Assembly (NCBI GenBank): GCA_965215315.1
Contig: CBDCDB010000004.1
Coordinates: 1-64,000 of the forward strand
DNA from: Truepera sp965215315
GTDB lineage: Bacteria > Deinococcota > Deinococci > Deinococcales > Trueperaceae
DNA: 64,000 nt
Direction of reading: 5' to 3'
Shown: positions 9,491-18,355 of the stretch, in pieces
Layout of the letters: every line of letters begins with the position of its first letter
Numbering within the stretch: the stretch's first letter is position 1
Translations under genes and position numbers: made by a program
The notes under the pieces: model-generated
What the model was told of the DNA's origin: nothing
The model's database searches: none
What the model saw: only the letters and a program-made list of their open reading frames with translations

Positions 9491-10567
9491 CTAGACAAGT
9501 CCACGTTCTCTGGCCCAGACGACCGCCTCGACGCGCGAGTGGACGTTTATTTTGCTGTAGATCACGGCAATGTGGTTACGCACGGTTTGCTTCGCAAGAC
9601 CCAGCACCTCAGCGATGTCTTGATTGTTAAGCCCTTGGGCCAGCCGCTCCAAAACCTCTTGTTCACGTTTGGATAGAGCGACCTGTTCAAGCGTATCGGC
9701 CTCCCCATTCACCCGGATACGGTTGAGCTGCTCGATCAGACTGCGGCTAAACCAGGTCGTATCGTTCATGACTGTCTGGATCGCCCGGTGCATCTCGCCT
9801 TCACTGCGTTTACGTTCGGTCACGTCGTAAAAGATATGGAGCAAAATCTGCTCACCTGCTACGGTCAACGGTTTAGCCGAGCCGATGATATGGCGCTCGT
9901 CCCCGGCTTTGGTTCGCAAACTGAGGTCTAAGTTATGAAACTCGCCTTGCGCTTTGAGCGCGCTTTGGATACGCCGCCGGTCTGCTGGTGACGACCACAG
10001 CTGCAGTTCACGGCTCGAGCGCCCGACCACTTCACCGCGTGAATAGCCGGTGAGCACTTCAAAACTTTCGTTGACCTCGGTCAAGCACTGTTTGGTATCA
10101 ATTAGGGTGATAGGAACGGGGGCAAGCCCAAACACCTGGGCAAACAGTTCCTCGGCTTGCTCGAGCTCGGTCACATCGGAAAAGGTAAAGATGCCGCACG
10201 CCCCAGCGTCTAGCTCAATGGGTTTGGCGCTGACTTGAACCGTGCGCTTACCCTGGGCAGCCGAAAGCATCACCAGTGTTGCTTTAGAGGTACCGTCGCC
10301 CCGCTTAAGGTGCTCTAAGATATGCCCGAACTTAGCTAAGTCTACGTCGGTTAAAAACTCAAGGTCAGGAACGCACCGACCCTTGACCTCGGCGTTAGGC
10401 CGCCCGGTGATCTCATGAAGGCCAGGATTGGCCTCGAGCACCCGCTGGTCCGAAAGCCGGACGATCATCGCTGGAGCCGGGTTGGCGTCGAAGGTAATCT
10501 GGAAACGTGCTTGTGCCTTGTCGCGAGCTTGGCGAGCCTGCGCTGAACCGTCTGTCCCTGGTGTCAT
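9491..10567 (-). CDS. PAS-PAS-LuxR family transcriptional regulator
   Basis: This 358-residue cytoplasmic regulator has two PAS sensor domains (about residues 22-140, with RVLEANPGLHEITGRPNAEV; and about 142-260, with CLTEVNESFEVLTGYSRGEV). A C-terminal LuxR-type helix-turn-helix follows (LSKREQEVLERLAQGLNNQD then IAEVLGLAKQTVRNH, about 297-355). There is no kinase or receiver domain, so sensing and DNA binding sit in one chain. The PAS ligand is unknown. It lies alone, between a convergent transporter and an IS element. Confidence 0.87.
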   Translation of the reverse strand: MTPGTDGSAQARQARDKAQARFQITFDANPAPAMIVRLSDQRVLEANPGLHEITGRPNAEVKGRCVPDLEFLTDVDLAKFGHILEHLKRGDGTSKATLVMLSAAQGKRTVQVSAKPIELDAGACGIFTFSDVTELEQAEELFAQVFGLAPVPITLIDTKQCLTEVNESFEVLTGYSRGEVVGRSSRELQLWSSPADRRRIQSALKAQGEFHNLDLSLRTKAGDERHIIGSAKPLTVAGEQILLHIFYDVTERKRSEGEMHRAIQTVMNDTTWFSRSLIEQLNRIRVNGEADTLEQVALSKREQEVLERLAQGLNNQDIAEVLGLAKQTVRNHIAVIYSKINVHSRVEAVVWARERGLV

Positions 10568-10688
10568 AGCTCTCTCCTATCGAGTCCCGCCGTGACGCCC
10601 CTGGTGTTTGGCTGATCCTACTCCCTTCAGCGAGAGGAGCGAAACAATATCTATTTACCTTGAGTACGGTACTGCTCCAGATATTTCT

Positions 10689-11540
10689 TCAAGCAGCTAA
10701 GCGGGGGTTTGCTGCTCCAGTCAGTGTAGCCCAAGGGGTGGTGTAGTTCAGCGCCGAGTGCCGCCGCTCGTGGTTGTACCAGCAATGGAAGTTAGGTAGG
10801 GCGGTTTGCACCTCAGCGAGCGACTGCCAATCGTGCCTGAAGGCAAAGGCGTATTTATAGGTTCGGTTGAGCCTTTCAAGAATCCCCATACCCCCTCTCT
10901 GGCTGACTTTGCACCTGACCCACGCGCCATAGCGCGAGCAAGCGTTTTGAAACACCTCACTGGTGAAATCCGAACCACCATCACTTTGTACGAGAACGGT
11001 ACCAGGGACGCCGACCGAGCGCAGCACAGCGACGCCTTCGTCGAGCGCGGCTTTAGCCGAGTGCATCGACAGGCTCCGGACTGCTTTACTTGCTAGCGCT
11101 ACCCGCGACTGCACGTCGAGTACGTGGTAGACCCAGCACACCCCGTCAGCCAGCGATAAGCGAGTGGCGTCAATTTGGATACGTCTGCCAGCAGGCCAAT
11201 CCGGTGGTGCCGTGACCGCCACCGAAGGCGTTCTCGTTTTACGCGGCTGCGGCGGGTTCGGCCCGAGTTCGCCCAGCAGTTCCCTGACTCGGTGTAGGCC
11301 GATCTGTTCACCCTGTGCTCGCAACTCCTGATAGAGAAACCGGTAGCCATAAGTCGGATGTACAAGTGCTAAGCGTTTGACCTGTTCACGCAACGTATCG
11401 CGCTCCTGGCTACGTCTTTGACGCTTAGGAGCACTCTTCTCAAAGTCTCGCAGTTGCCAGTAAGGTACTCCGGCGTAGCGGGCAAAGCGCCATAAGCTTA
11501 GTTCGGGACGGCTCTGACGTAGGTCCGATATTTCTGCCAC
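10689..11540 (-). CDS. IS3-type transposase OrfB
   Basis: The 283-residue transposase has an integrase core with D in RIQIDATRLSLADG, D in VLVQSDGGSDFTSEVF and E in MGILERLNRTYKYAF, then the usual NYTTPWATLTGA C terminus. An HTH_21-type segment (HPTYGYRFLYQELRAQGEQI) precedes it. The core lacks the common HSDRG form and looks intermediate between IS3 and IS481 transposases. It is intact, but its partner orfA is broken, so autonomous transposition is doubtful. Confidence 0.82.
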   Translation of the reverse strand: MAEISDLRQSRPELSLWRFARYAGVPYWQLRDFEKSAPKRQRRSQERDTLREQVKRLALVHPTYGYRFLYQELRAQGEQIGLHRVRELLGELGPNPPQPRKTRTPSVAVTAPPDWPAGRRIQIDATRLSLADGVCWVYHVLDVQSRVALASKAVRSLSMHSAKAALDEGVAVLRSVGVPGTVLVQSDGGSDFTSEVFQNACSRYGAWVRCKVSQRGGMGILERLNRTYKYAFAFRHDWQSLAEVQTALPNFHCWYNHERRHSALNYTTPWATLTGAANPRLAA

Positions 11541-11570
11541 GCTCAGATAGCAAGCCCACTGGGGCTGGGT

Positions 11571-11870
11571 CTAGTGACCCCTATGCTGCCGTCGTACTTT
11601 TCGTGAGATGTCGAGTTCCAGTTCTTTCTCAGCTACGATCCGCTTTAAGCGGTCGTTCTAGCGTTCCAAGGCAGCGTGCCCGTTGTCCTGCCGTTCCCCG
11701 GCTAGTCGCGCTCGGCCGGCGTCTAAGAAGTTGGCCTTCCAGGTATGGATCAGGCTCTCGTGCACGCTGTGCTGCCTGGCAGCCTCAGCCGTACTGACCT
11801 CGCCGCGTAGCACCGCCAGCACAATAGCTTCTTTAACCTCTGCGCTCCACGTCTTTCGTTGCTTGCCCAT
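11571..11870 (-). pseudogene. IS3-type OrfA with an in-frame amber codon
   Basis: The frame opens MGKQRKTWSAEVKEAIVLAV and contains a helix-turn-helix (STAEAARQHSVHESLIHTWK). It is cut by TAG at 11658-11660. The same frame then continues NDRLKRIVAEKELELDISRK to a stop at 11571. Related orfA proteins read LERENERLKRIV at this point, so the amber codon most likely replaces a Glu GAG by one transversion. Confidence 0.75.
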
Positions 11871-11957
11871 TGTCTTCCTCCAAGTTCCTCAACCCTCGCA
11901 TAATTTGGGTCTCGTTTGGAAGAAATCGCTGGAGCATTACCGGCGAAACCACTCAGC

Positions 11958-12579
11958 AGCGTTCAAGGCGAAGGTAGCACTAGAGGCAGCCAAAGAAGAG
12001 AAGACGCTCGCCGAGTTGTCACAGCAGTTTGGCGACCACGTACAGCAAATCTCAGCGTGGAAACGGCAGCTCTTAGCGCAGGTCAGCGAGGTCTTCGAGA
12101 GTGGTGCGGACAAGCAGCGTGACTTCGAGTCTGAGGTCAAGGAGCTGCACGCCAAGATTGGCGAGCTGACGATGGAACGAGATTTTTTGTCCGGCAAGCT
12201 CAGGCGCTAAGCAGGTCTGAGCGCCAAGCGATGATCGACAAGGGAACGCCGTCACCCGTTGTAAGGCAATGCCGACTACTGGGCGTAAGCCGCGCGTCGG
12301 TGTAACGCCAGAGGGCAGCAGTCTCGGAAGAAGAACTGGCAATCATGTGGGCTATCGACGAGATTCATCTGGCAAGGCCGTTCCTAGGAAGTCGCCGGAT
12401 CGAAGGCGAACTCAAAGACCGTGGTTTCACGGTCAACCGAAAGCGCGTGCAGCGGCTCATGAGACGGATGGGCATCACTGCGGTCTATCCCCAACCAAGA
12501 ACCTCGAAAGCTGCCAAGGGACACGAAATCTATCCCTACCTACTTCAGGGACTCGAGCCGAGCCGACCCAATCAAATAT
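11958..12579 (+). pseudogene. IS3 copy 2: orfA plus truncated orfB, left arm of a palindromic junction
   Basis: OrfA sequence from RRNHSAAFKAKVALEAAKEE to DFLSGKLRR (11940-12210) lacks the normal left end and start codon. OrfB begins at 12232 (MIDKGTPSPVVRQCRLLG), is stopped by TAA at 12303-12305 where sister copies have Tyr, and runs on to the middle of the integrase core (LEPSRPNQIW). There it meets copy 3 head-on at a palindrome centred at 12574-12575. Confidence 0.8.
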
Positions 12580-12665
12580 GGGTCGGCTCGGCTCGAGTCC
12601 CTGAAGTAGGTAGGGATAGATTTCGTGTCCCTTGGCAGCTTTCGAGGTTCTTGGTTGGGGATAGA
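12484..12665. repeat. 86-bp perfect inverted repeat with 10-bp spacer joining two IS3 copies
   Basis: Bases 12484-12569 are the exact reverse complement of 12580-12665, around spacer AATCAAATAT. In the intact IS3 copy the same site (641-660) carries a natural short palindrome, GACCC and GGGTC around the same 10 bases. The palindrome therefore looks like a fold-back or template switch seeded by that mini-hairpin. Beyond the arms, homology continues but with mismatches. Confidence 0.85.
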
Positions 12666-13283
12666 TGGCCGCAATACCCATGACCCGCATCAAGCGCTGA
12701 ACACGTTTGCGATTAACGGTGAAACCACGGTCTTTGAGTTCACCTTCGATCCGGCGACTTCCTAGGAAGGGCCGTGCTAGATGGATCTCGTCTATGTGGC
12801 GCATGACCGTCAGTTCTTCTTCCGAGACTGCTGCCCTCCGGCGATAAACCGATGCACGGCTCACGCCCAGCAATCGGTATTGTCTTACAACCGGCAGCAG
12901 CGCTTCTCTGTCGATCATCGCTTGGCGCTCAGACCTGCTTAGCGCCTGAGCTTGCCGGACAAAAAATCTCGTTCCATCGTAAGTTCACCGATCTTGGCGT
13001 GGAGGTCTTTGACCTCAGACTCGAAGTCACGCTGCTTGTCCGCACCACTCTCGAAGACCTCGCTGACCTGCGCTAAGAGCTGCCGTTTCCACGCTGAGAT
13101 TTGCTGTACGTGGACACCAAACTGCTGGGACAGCTCAGCCAACGTCTTTTCCTCTTTAGCCGCTTCTAATGCCACCTTTGCCTTGAACGCTGCTGAGTGG
13201 TTTCGCCTCTGCTTTTTCATTTCTTCCCCTTTCTGAAAGCTTAGCGCTTTCAACTAAGGGGTCTGTCTCGTTTTAGGGGTCCA
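12570..13283 (-). pseudogene. IS3 copy 3: truncated orfB plus complete orfA
   Basis: OrfA is complete at 12939-13220 (MKKQRRNHS to DFLSGKLRR). OrfB is open from 12918 but lost beyond about 12570, where the palindrome begins, so the catalytic residues are missing. The outer end closes at 13283 with the family's TGGACC inverted repeat. Directly outside it is the nucleophile elbow of a broken alpha/beta hydrolase gene. Confidence 0.82.
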
Positions 13284-13810
13284 CTTCTGTCAATGGGGGG
13301 ACCGACGGTTTTTGAGATGTACCGCGAAGCGCCCGAGCGGTTTCGTGGCCTGATCTTAAACGATACGATTGCTGCGGCGTCCAGCCCTTCAGAAGCGGGA
13401 TTGTGGCAGGGTGTAGGCAAACAGGCCGAAACGATGGGAGTCGCGTCGCTCGTCGATTTTTAGTGCCCGACATGCTGACGGCTGAGACACGGATGAACAA
13501 TCCCGAATTAGTCACGTACCTCGGCAACTTAATGAAACAAGCGTCGCAAGATGCGGCGGTTGCTGGCGCGAGCGCGCTCGAGACCCGCCCCGATTCGGCC
13601 GCTACGTTAGCCGAGATCACCGTACCGACCCTGATCTTAACGGGCAAAGACGACACGCTCTATCCGTACGAAATCGCTCAGTCACTGAACAAAGGGATTT
13701 TGAACTCGGAGTTGGTGCTGCTGCCGGGCGCGGCGCACGCGGCGATTATCGAAGCGGCGGACGAAGCAAACACGGCAATTCTCGAGTGGGTCGGGAACCT
13801 ACCTCAGTAA
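13284..13810 (+). pseudogene. Alpha/beta hydrolase, 5' end removed by IS3 and frameshifted
   Basis: The remnant opens in the nucleophile elbow (LSMGGPTVFEMYREAPERF, Ser codon about 13288), so the oxyanion-hole part upstream was replaced by IS3 copy 3. The frame runs to TAG at 13461. The next frame carries on LVPDMLTAETRMNNPELVTY to the stop at 13810. At the break the sequence has five T where six would give DFLVPD, so one T is missing. The late Asp (LTGKDDTLYPY) and His (LLPGAAHAA) of the triad are present. Confidence 0.8.
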
Positions 13811-13828
13811 GCTGTTCAGACAATTGGT

Positions 13829-13863
13829 AGTGACAGGCAGGTGTGTCTGCCTGTCACTGTTTT
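13829..13863 (+). terminator. Rho-independent terminator
   Basis: A perfect 12-bp stem (AGTGACAGGCAG with CTGCCTGTCACT), loop GTGTGT, is followed by GTTTT. It sits 20 bp after the hydrolase remnant and ahead of the dehydrogenase gene. Confidence 0.85.
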
Positions 13864-13964
13864 GCCTCTCCACTGGCAGACCGGGATGCTGGTAACTCGA
13901 GTTTGTAGGCATCTAAGCAGTGTTTCCGGATATAAAGCTTAAAGATAGCTTCGGGAGGCAGCAT

Positions 13965-15110
13965 ATGAGAGCACTTGTTTACAACGGCCCTAAAGACGTC
14001 TCAATTAGGGACATTCCTGACGCCCAAATCGAAGCGCCCACAGATGTACTTGTCAAGATTACGACCACCAACATCTGTGGTTCCGACCTGCACATGTACG
14101 AAGGCCGTACCAGCGTCGAGCAAGGCAAGGTTTTGGGTCACGAAAATCTAGGCCAAGTCGTCGAGATCGGTTCAGCGGTCGTACGGGTCAAAGTCGGCGA
14201 CTACGTTTGTCTACCATTTAATATCGGTTGCGGGTTTTGTAAAAACTGCGAAAAAGGCTTGACCGGCTTTTGCTTGACGGTCAATCCGGGCTTTGCCGGG
14301 GGCGCTTACGGATACGCCGATATGGGCCCCTATAACGGCGGTCAAGCTGAGTATCTGAGGGTACCGTTCGGTGATTTTAACTGTTTGGTACTGCCTGAAG
14401 ACGCCCAAGAAAAAGAAACCGACTATGCGATGCTCGCCGACATCTGGCCGACGGGCTATCACGCAACCGAACTTGCAGGCGTCAAAGCGGGCGAGTCGGT
14501 GGTTGTGTATGGTGCGGGGCCTGTAGGACTGATGGCAGCGTATTCAGCGAACCTTAAAGGCGTAAGTCAGGTAATGCTCGTAGACCGCCACCCCGACCGC
14601 CTCAGGCTAGCTGAGCAGATCGGGGCAATTCCAGTAGACGACACAAAGGGCGACCCGGTCGAGCAGATCATGGAGCTGACGGACGGCGAGGGGGCCGATA
14701 GAGGCTGCGAGTGTGTCGGCTGGCAGTGTCACGATCCGCAGGGTCATGAAGTTCCGAACCTGACGATGAATAACTTGGTCAAGTCAGTTCGCGCTACCGG
14801 CTCTTTTGGCGTAGTCGGTTTGTTCGCGCCCGAAGACCCTAAACCTGTTGACGAACTGAGCGCACAAGGCCAAATCGCCTTTGATATGGGCATGTTTTTT
14901 ACCAAAGGGCAGCGGATGGGTACGGGTCAGGCCAATGTCAAGGCGTACAACCGTGAGCTGATGCGGCTCATTCACAAAGGTAAAGCGAATCCGGCTTTTC
15001 TCGTTTCGCATGAACTGTCACTAGAAGCTGCGCCCGACGCTTACGAACACTTTGACGACCGCGACAGCGGTTGGACGAAGGTCGTGCTGAAGCCGGGGAT
15101 GGGGAATTAG
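13965..15110 (+). CDS. Zinc-dependent alcohol dehydrogenase, glutathione-independent formaldehyde dehydrogenase type
   Basis: The enzyme is a medium-chain dehydrogenase of 381 residues. ATG 13965 is chosen because GGGAGGCAGC precedes it. Catalytic zinc ligands appear in TTNICGSDLHMYEG and LGHENLGQVVEIGS; the structural zinc loop is CGFCKNCEKGLTGFC. The cofactor fold reads VVVYGAGPVGLMAAY. The long C-terminal part (CVGWQCHDPQGHEVPN) resembles Pseudomonas FdhA, which oxidises formaldehyde with NAD without glutathione. It is followed after 74 bp by a DUF2171 gene, then a terminator. Confidence 0.87.
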   Translation: MRALVYNGPKDVSIRDIPDAQIEAPTDVLVKITTTNICGSDLHMYEGRTSVEQGKVLGHENLGQVVEIGSAVVRVKVGDYVCLPFNIGCGFCKNCEKGLTGFCLTVNPGFAGGAYGYADMGPYNGGQAEYLRVPFGDFNCLVLPEDAQEKETDYAMLADIWPTGYHATELAGVKAGESVVVYGAGPVGLMAAYSANLKGVSQVMLVDRHPDRLRLAEQIGAIPVDDTKGDPVEQIMELTDGEGADRGCECVGWQCHDPQGHEVPNLTMNNLVKSVRATGSFGVVGLFAPEDPKPVDELSAQGQIAFDMGMFFTKGQRMGTGQANVKAYNRELMRLIHKGKANPAFLVSHELSLEAAPDAYEHFDDRDSGWTKVVLKPGMGN

Positions 15111-15184
15111 CACCGTACAGCACCAAATTCAGAACGCCGCAACCATTCACGCTGCTACAGAGCAGTCAAGCAAAGGAGCACGAA

Positions 15185-15415
15185 ATGGACACAAGCCAGA
15201 TCAAAGAGCATATGGAAGTCGTCGGGTCGGACAAAACGCACGTCGGTATTGTAGACAAGCTCGAGGGTGAGCGTCTTAAGCTCACGCATCACGACTCGCA
15301 AGCAGGCGGTAAGCATCACTTTCTGCCGGTGTCGGCTGTTGCCGCTGTAGGTGAGTTCGTGACGCTCTCTATGACCGCAGCCGAAGCTGAGGCGCAGTGG
15401 GAAGAAGAGCAGTAG
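15185..15415 (+). CDS. DUF2171 domain protein
   Basis: A 76-residue cytoplasmic protein starting MDTSQIKEHMEVVGSDKTHV, with the DUF2171 core VGIVDKLEGERLKLTH and GKHHFLPVSAV. The fold resembles a PRC-barrel; the biochemical role is unknown in the family. AAAGGAG precedes the ATG. It follows the formaldehyde-dehydrogenase-like gene in the same direction and ends before a strong terminator, so the two are probably co-transcribed, as stress-related DUF2171 genes often are. Confidence 0.8.
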   Translation: MDTSQIKEHMEVVGSDKTHVGIVDKLEGERLKLTHHDSQAGGKHHFLPVSAVAAVGEFVTLSMTAAEAEAQWEEEQ

Positions 15416-15447
15416 CCTCAGCTCTCAAACAAAAGTAGATGCTGAAC

Positions 15448-15483
15448 ACCCCTTGGCTGGTCCACATCATCAAGGGGTTTTTT
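15448..15483 (+). terminator. Rho-independent terminator
   Basis: The stem ACCCCTTG (15448-15455) pairs with CAAGGGGT (15471-15478) around a 15-base loop and runs into six T residues (15478-15483). It closes the dehydrogenase/DUF2171 unit. Confidence 0.85.
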
Positions 15484-15510
15484 CAAACTGTCTTTAGGAG
15501 CTAAACTGCT

Positions 15511-16695
15511 ATGCAAACACGTACCACCCTAGCTACCGCTTTCGGTTTGACCGTGGGCCTGCTTGTTTCGTGTGCGCCGAAAGTAAGCTTGGGGAGCGAA
15601 ACAGCATCACCCTTGCCCCAAACGCAAACCACCGGGAAACTCGAGCAGGTCGCGTCGTTTAGCGGGCCGATGCCTACAGGCGTTACCGTGTCGCAAAACG
15701 GGCGCATTTTCGTCAACTTTCCGCGCTGGGGCGATCCGGTTGCCTCGACGGTCGCTGAAGTCGTGAACGCTCAAGCTGTGCCTTATCCGAACGCTGAGAT
15801 TACGGCGCTCGACCTAAGGGACGCCGCCCAGACGTTCGTCTCCGTGCAGTCTGTCGTCGTTGACCCGGAAGATCGCTTGTGGGTGTTAGATACCGGCAGC
15901 ATCAATTTTGCGCCGGTCGTCGAGGGCGGGCCGAAGCTGGTGGGTATCGACTTGGAAACTAATACTATTGTCCAGACGATCCGTTTCCCAAATGACGTGG
16001 TGCTGCCGACAACATATCTCAACGACGTGCGTTTCGACCTGACCAGAGGAGCAGGCGGCGTGGCCTACATCACCGATTCGTCGGGTACCGGGCCAAACGG
16101 CCTGATCGTCGTTGACTTAGCTTCTGGTACCAGCCGCCGGTTACTCAACAACCATCCGTCAACCAAAGCTCAAAAAAACTTTTTGCCCTTTGTCGAAGGG
16201 CGGCCGCTGATGGAGCGCGCGCCGAACGAAGCGCCAAAGTATCTGGCACTCGGTTCAGACGGAGTTGCAATGGGTAGCGGCGGCGACCGTCTCTACTACT
16301 GCCCCCTTGCGAGCCGTAGGCTCTACAGCGTTTCGACTGCGGCGCTGCTAAGCCCAAACCTTACCGACGCTGAGGTGGCGGCGACGGTCAGAGACGAAGG
16401 CATGAAACCGGCTTCGGACGGCCTCGAGTCGGACGCTCAAGGCCGCGTCTACGCTACCGCCTATGAACATAACGCCATTGTCCGTTTGAAACCAGATGGG
16501 TTTTACGAAACCCTTGTAGCTGACCCGCGCATTTTGTGGCCCGATACGCTGTCTCTCGCCGCGGACGGTTATCTCTACTTCACCGCCAATCAGCTTCACC
16601 GCCAGCCGAACTACCATAACGGCCAGGACCTTCGGGTTAAACCGTACAGCTTGTTCCGCATAAAAGTTGATGGGACGCCGGTAAGGTTGCGGTAG
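15511..16695 (+). CDS. Major royal jelly/yellow-family lipoprotein
   Basis: This secreted 394-residue protein has a lipoprotein signal (LTVGLLVSC, lipobox Cys at residue 21). A six-bladed beta-propeller of the MRJP/SMP-30 type follows. Recognisable parts are RIFVNFPRWGDPVASTVAEV, LWVLDTGSINF, TYLNDVRFDL and AYITDSSGTGPNGLIVVDLA. Bacterial members are often annotated as gluconolactonase-like or dopachrome-conversion-like; no substrate can be assigned. The gene follows the terminator at 15483, and its 3' end faces a helicase remnant. Confidence 0.82.
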   Translation: MQTRTTLATAFGLTVGLLVSCAPKVSLGSETASPLPQTQTTGKLEQVASFSGPMPTGVTVSQNGRIFVNFPRWGDPVASTVAEVVNAQAVPYPNAEITALDLRDAAQTFVSVQSVVVDPEDRLWVLDTGSINFAPVVEGGPKLVGIDLETNTIVQTIRFPNDVVLPTTYLNDVRFDLTRGAGGVAYITDSSGTGPNGLIVVDLASGTSRRLLNNHPSTKAQKNFLPFVEGRPLMERAPNEAPKYLALGSDGVAMGSGGDRLYYCPLASRRLYSVSTAALLSPNLTDAEVAATVRDEGMKPASDGLESDAQGRVYATAYEHNAIVRLKPDGFYETLVADPRILWPDTLSLAADGYLYFTANQLHRQPNYHNGQDLRVKPYSLFRIKVDGTPVRLR

Positions 16696-16730
16696 GTGAA
16701 TCTATGGGCGTCCGTTATCCAACCTGCTGC

Positions 16731-17045
16731 CGAACCGGTCGGTAACTCGACGGTACCGCGTCTGCCCCCTTGAATCCAAGCGGCGAGTGCTTCGGCTTGA
16801 TGGGCTAAGCGTGCTCGAGCGCCGTCTTTTTCAAACGACTGGACCCCAAAACCTCTAGCCTTGTCGTTGACCTCGGTCCCGGCGTCTTCGAGTTCTCCCA
16901 TCAAAGACCGATACTTTAGCGCTGGAATTCGAAACTTCTCGCCGCGGTCGTCCCAGGTAGCGAAGTCGACCCACGCTTTGCCGCGTGGCGGTAGGTGCAA
17001 GATCAGGGTGCCACGGTCGAAGGCTAGGGTCGAAACGCGGGCCAC
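16731..17045 (-). pseudogene. XPB-like DEAD/DEAH helicase, N-terminal stump
   Basis: The frame MARVSTLAFDRGTLILHLPP leads through the N-terminal damage-recognition-like domain of bacterial XPB/Rad25 helicases (FRIPALKYRSLM, KARLAHQAEALAAW type sequence here RARLAHQAEALAAW). It reaches VELPTGS, the start of Walker A, where GKT should follow. Instead it reads AAGWITDAHRF and no further helicase motif appears. About three quarters of the gene is gone. The deletion end is about 16731, just past the royal-jelly gene's stop. Confidence 0.7.
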
Positions 17046-17355
17046 GGCTTGAGGATACCAAGCTTAGTGAATCACGGCACTACTCGTTTCATAAGACCTA
17101 CTACCGTACGGCTGAATTATGCGATTGTTGGGCCGTTGTGCAACCTAAAACTGACAAATAATCCCACTACTTATCATCTTGCCGTCTTTCTCCTTTTCTT
17201 TTCAAAAGGACGCTTACTTTAGCAGTAAAATCTCGTCGTCGCAGCACCAAACCGTGCCGCGGCACCTGCCGAACAGCACTTATGTCTATGACTTCGCGCT
17301 ATCTATGATGCCCCTGTAACGCTGTCATCAGCACGTCACCTGAAAGGAGTGCGTC
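17046..17355. other. Intergenic interval, no gene recognised
   Basis: About 310 bp between the divergent helicase stump and the Lnt-like gene. It is relatively AT-rich around 17140-17230, so it may hold promoters. I could not pick a convincing -35/-10 pair. AAAGGAG at 17342-17348 serves the gene that starts at 17356. Confidence 0.5.
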
Positions 17356-18355
17356 ATGCTAAACCCACCGCGGATAGGGCGTAAACCGCAGAAGGGTGTC
17401 AAGGTGAAGGTCAACCAGGTTGAAAGGTGGCTGACATTGGCTACCGGTTTCGCGTTGCTTACCCTGTCAAACGGACGCTTTGCCGTACCGATAGCTGCTT
17501 GGCTCGCCCCTATTTTTCTCGTGCGCTTTATGCGTGGCGGCGCAAGGCGGGGTTTGCTCGTCTACGGCGTTCTGTTCGCCAGTTTTATGGTGATGTGGCC
17601 CGGCTGGATTCCCGTGCCCCCTACTATGTTTTTAGTTATGGCAGCTGGCCTCAGTCTGTTCCAACTTCTACCGTTTCTCATAGATAGCTGGCTCAGCCGG
17701 AGACTACCCGCTTTCGCGGCCACCCTCGTTCTGCCAACTTCTACCGTCGCCTTTAACTACGCCATGTCCACATTTTCACCCTACGGTACAAACGCAGATA
17801 TCGCCTATTCACAGGTGGGTGTGCTCGAGCTGACCCAACTACTCTCTGTTACAGGTGTTCACGGCGTGACCTTTTTACTGTGCTGGTTTGCCGCCACGGT
17901 AGCCGGTGTCTGGGCGGACGGCTTGAGCCGCTCTTGTTACCCCCGCGTGCTGACGATGCTCGGGTGTCTCGTCGCCCTTTTTATTGCGGGCGGTTTGCGT
18001 AGCGAGCTACCGGCACCGGCTGAAACGGTTCGTGTTGCGGCTATCGTGAGCGACCAGCGTGCGCTCTACGAAGCTATCGGCACAACCGGCTTTGACCTTC
18101 ACGCGGCTACGGCGACACCGCCGGAGGTGCGTTCACTGATCGAGGCACATCACGACGACCTGTTCGCCCGTAGCGAACGAGAGGCCAGGGCAGGCGCGAA
18201 GATCATCGCCTGGGCCGAGGGGGACGCTCTAGTACGCCAAGGGGAAGAAGCGGCGATGTTTGGGCGTGCCGCCGCACTCTCTAAGCGCTATGAGGTCTAC
18301 TTGATCGTCGCTGCTGCAACCGTCATCCCCGGTCAACCGCTTGTCGAAAACGAAT

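Larger units (their letters stand above)
10689..11870 (-). mobile_element. IS3/IS481-like insertion sequence, second lineage
   Basis: An orfA/orfB pair unrelated in detail to the element at 77-1359. OrfB is open, but orfA has an in-frame stop. I could not define terminal repeats with confidence, so the bounds are those of the genes. It directly abuts the truncated IS3 copy that begins near 11958, part of an IS cluster reaching to 13283. Confidence 0.7.

Noticed and set aside
12345..12683. A 112-residue protein ending in novel sequence after LEPSRPNQIW
   Set aside because: The novel tail is only antisense IS3 sequence past the palindrome centre; it is a chimeric reading frame.
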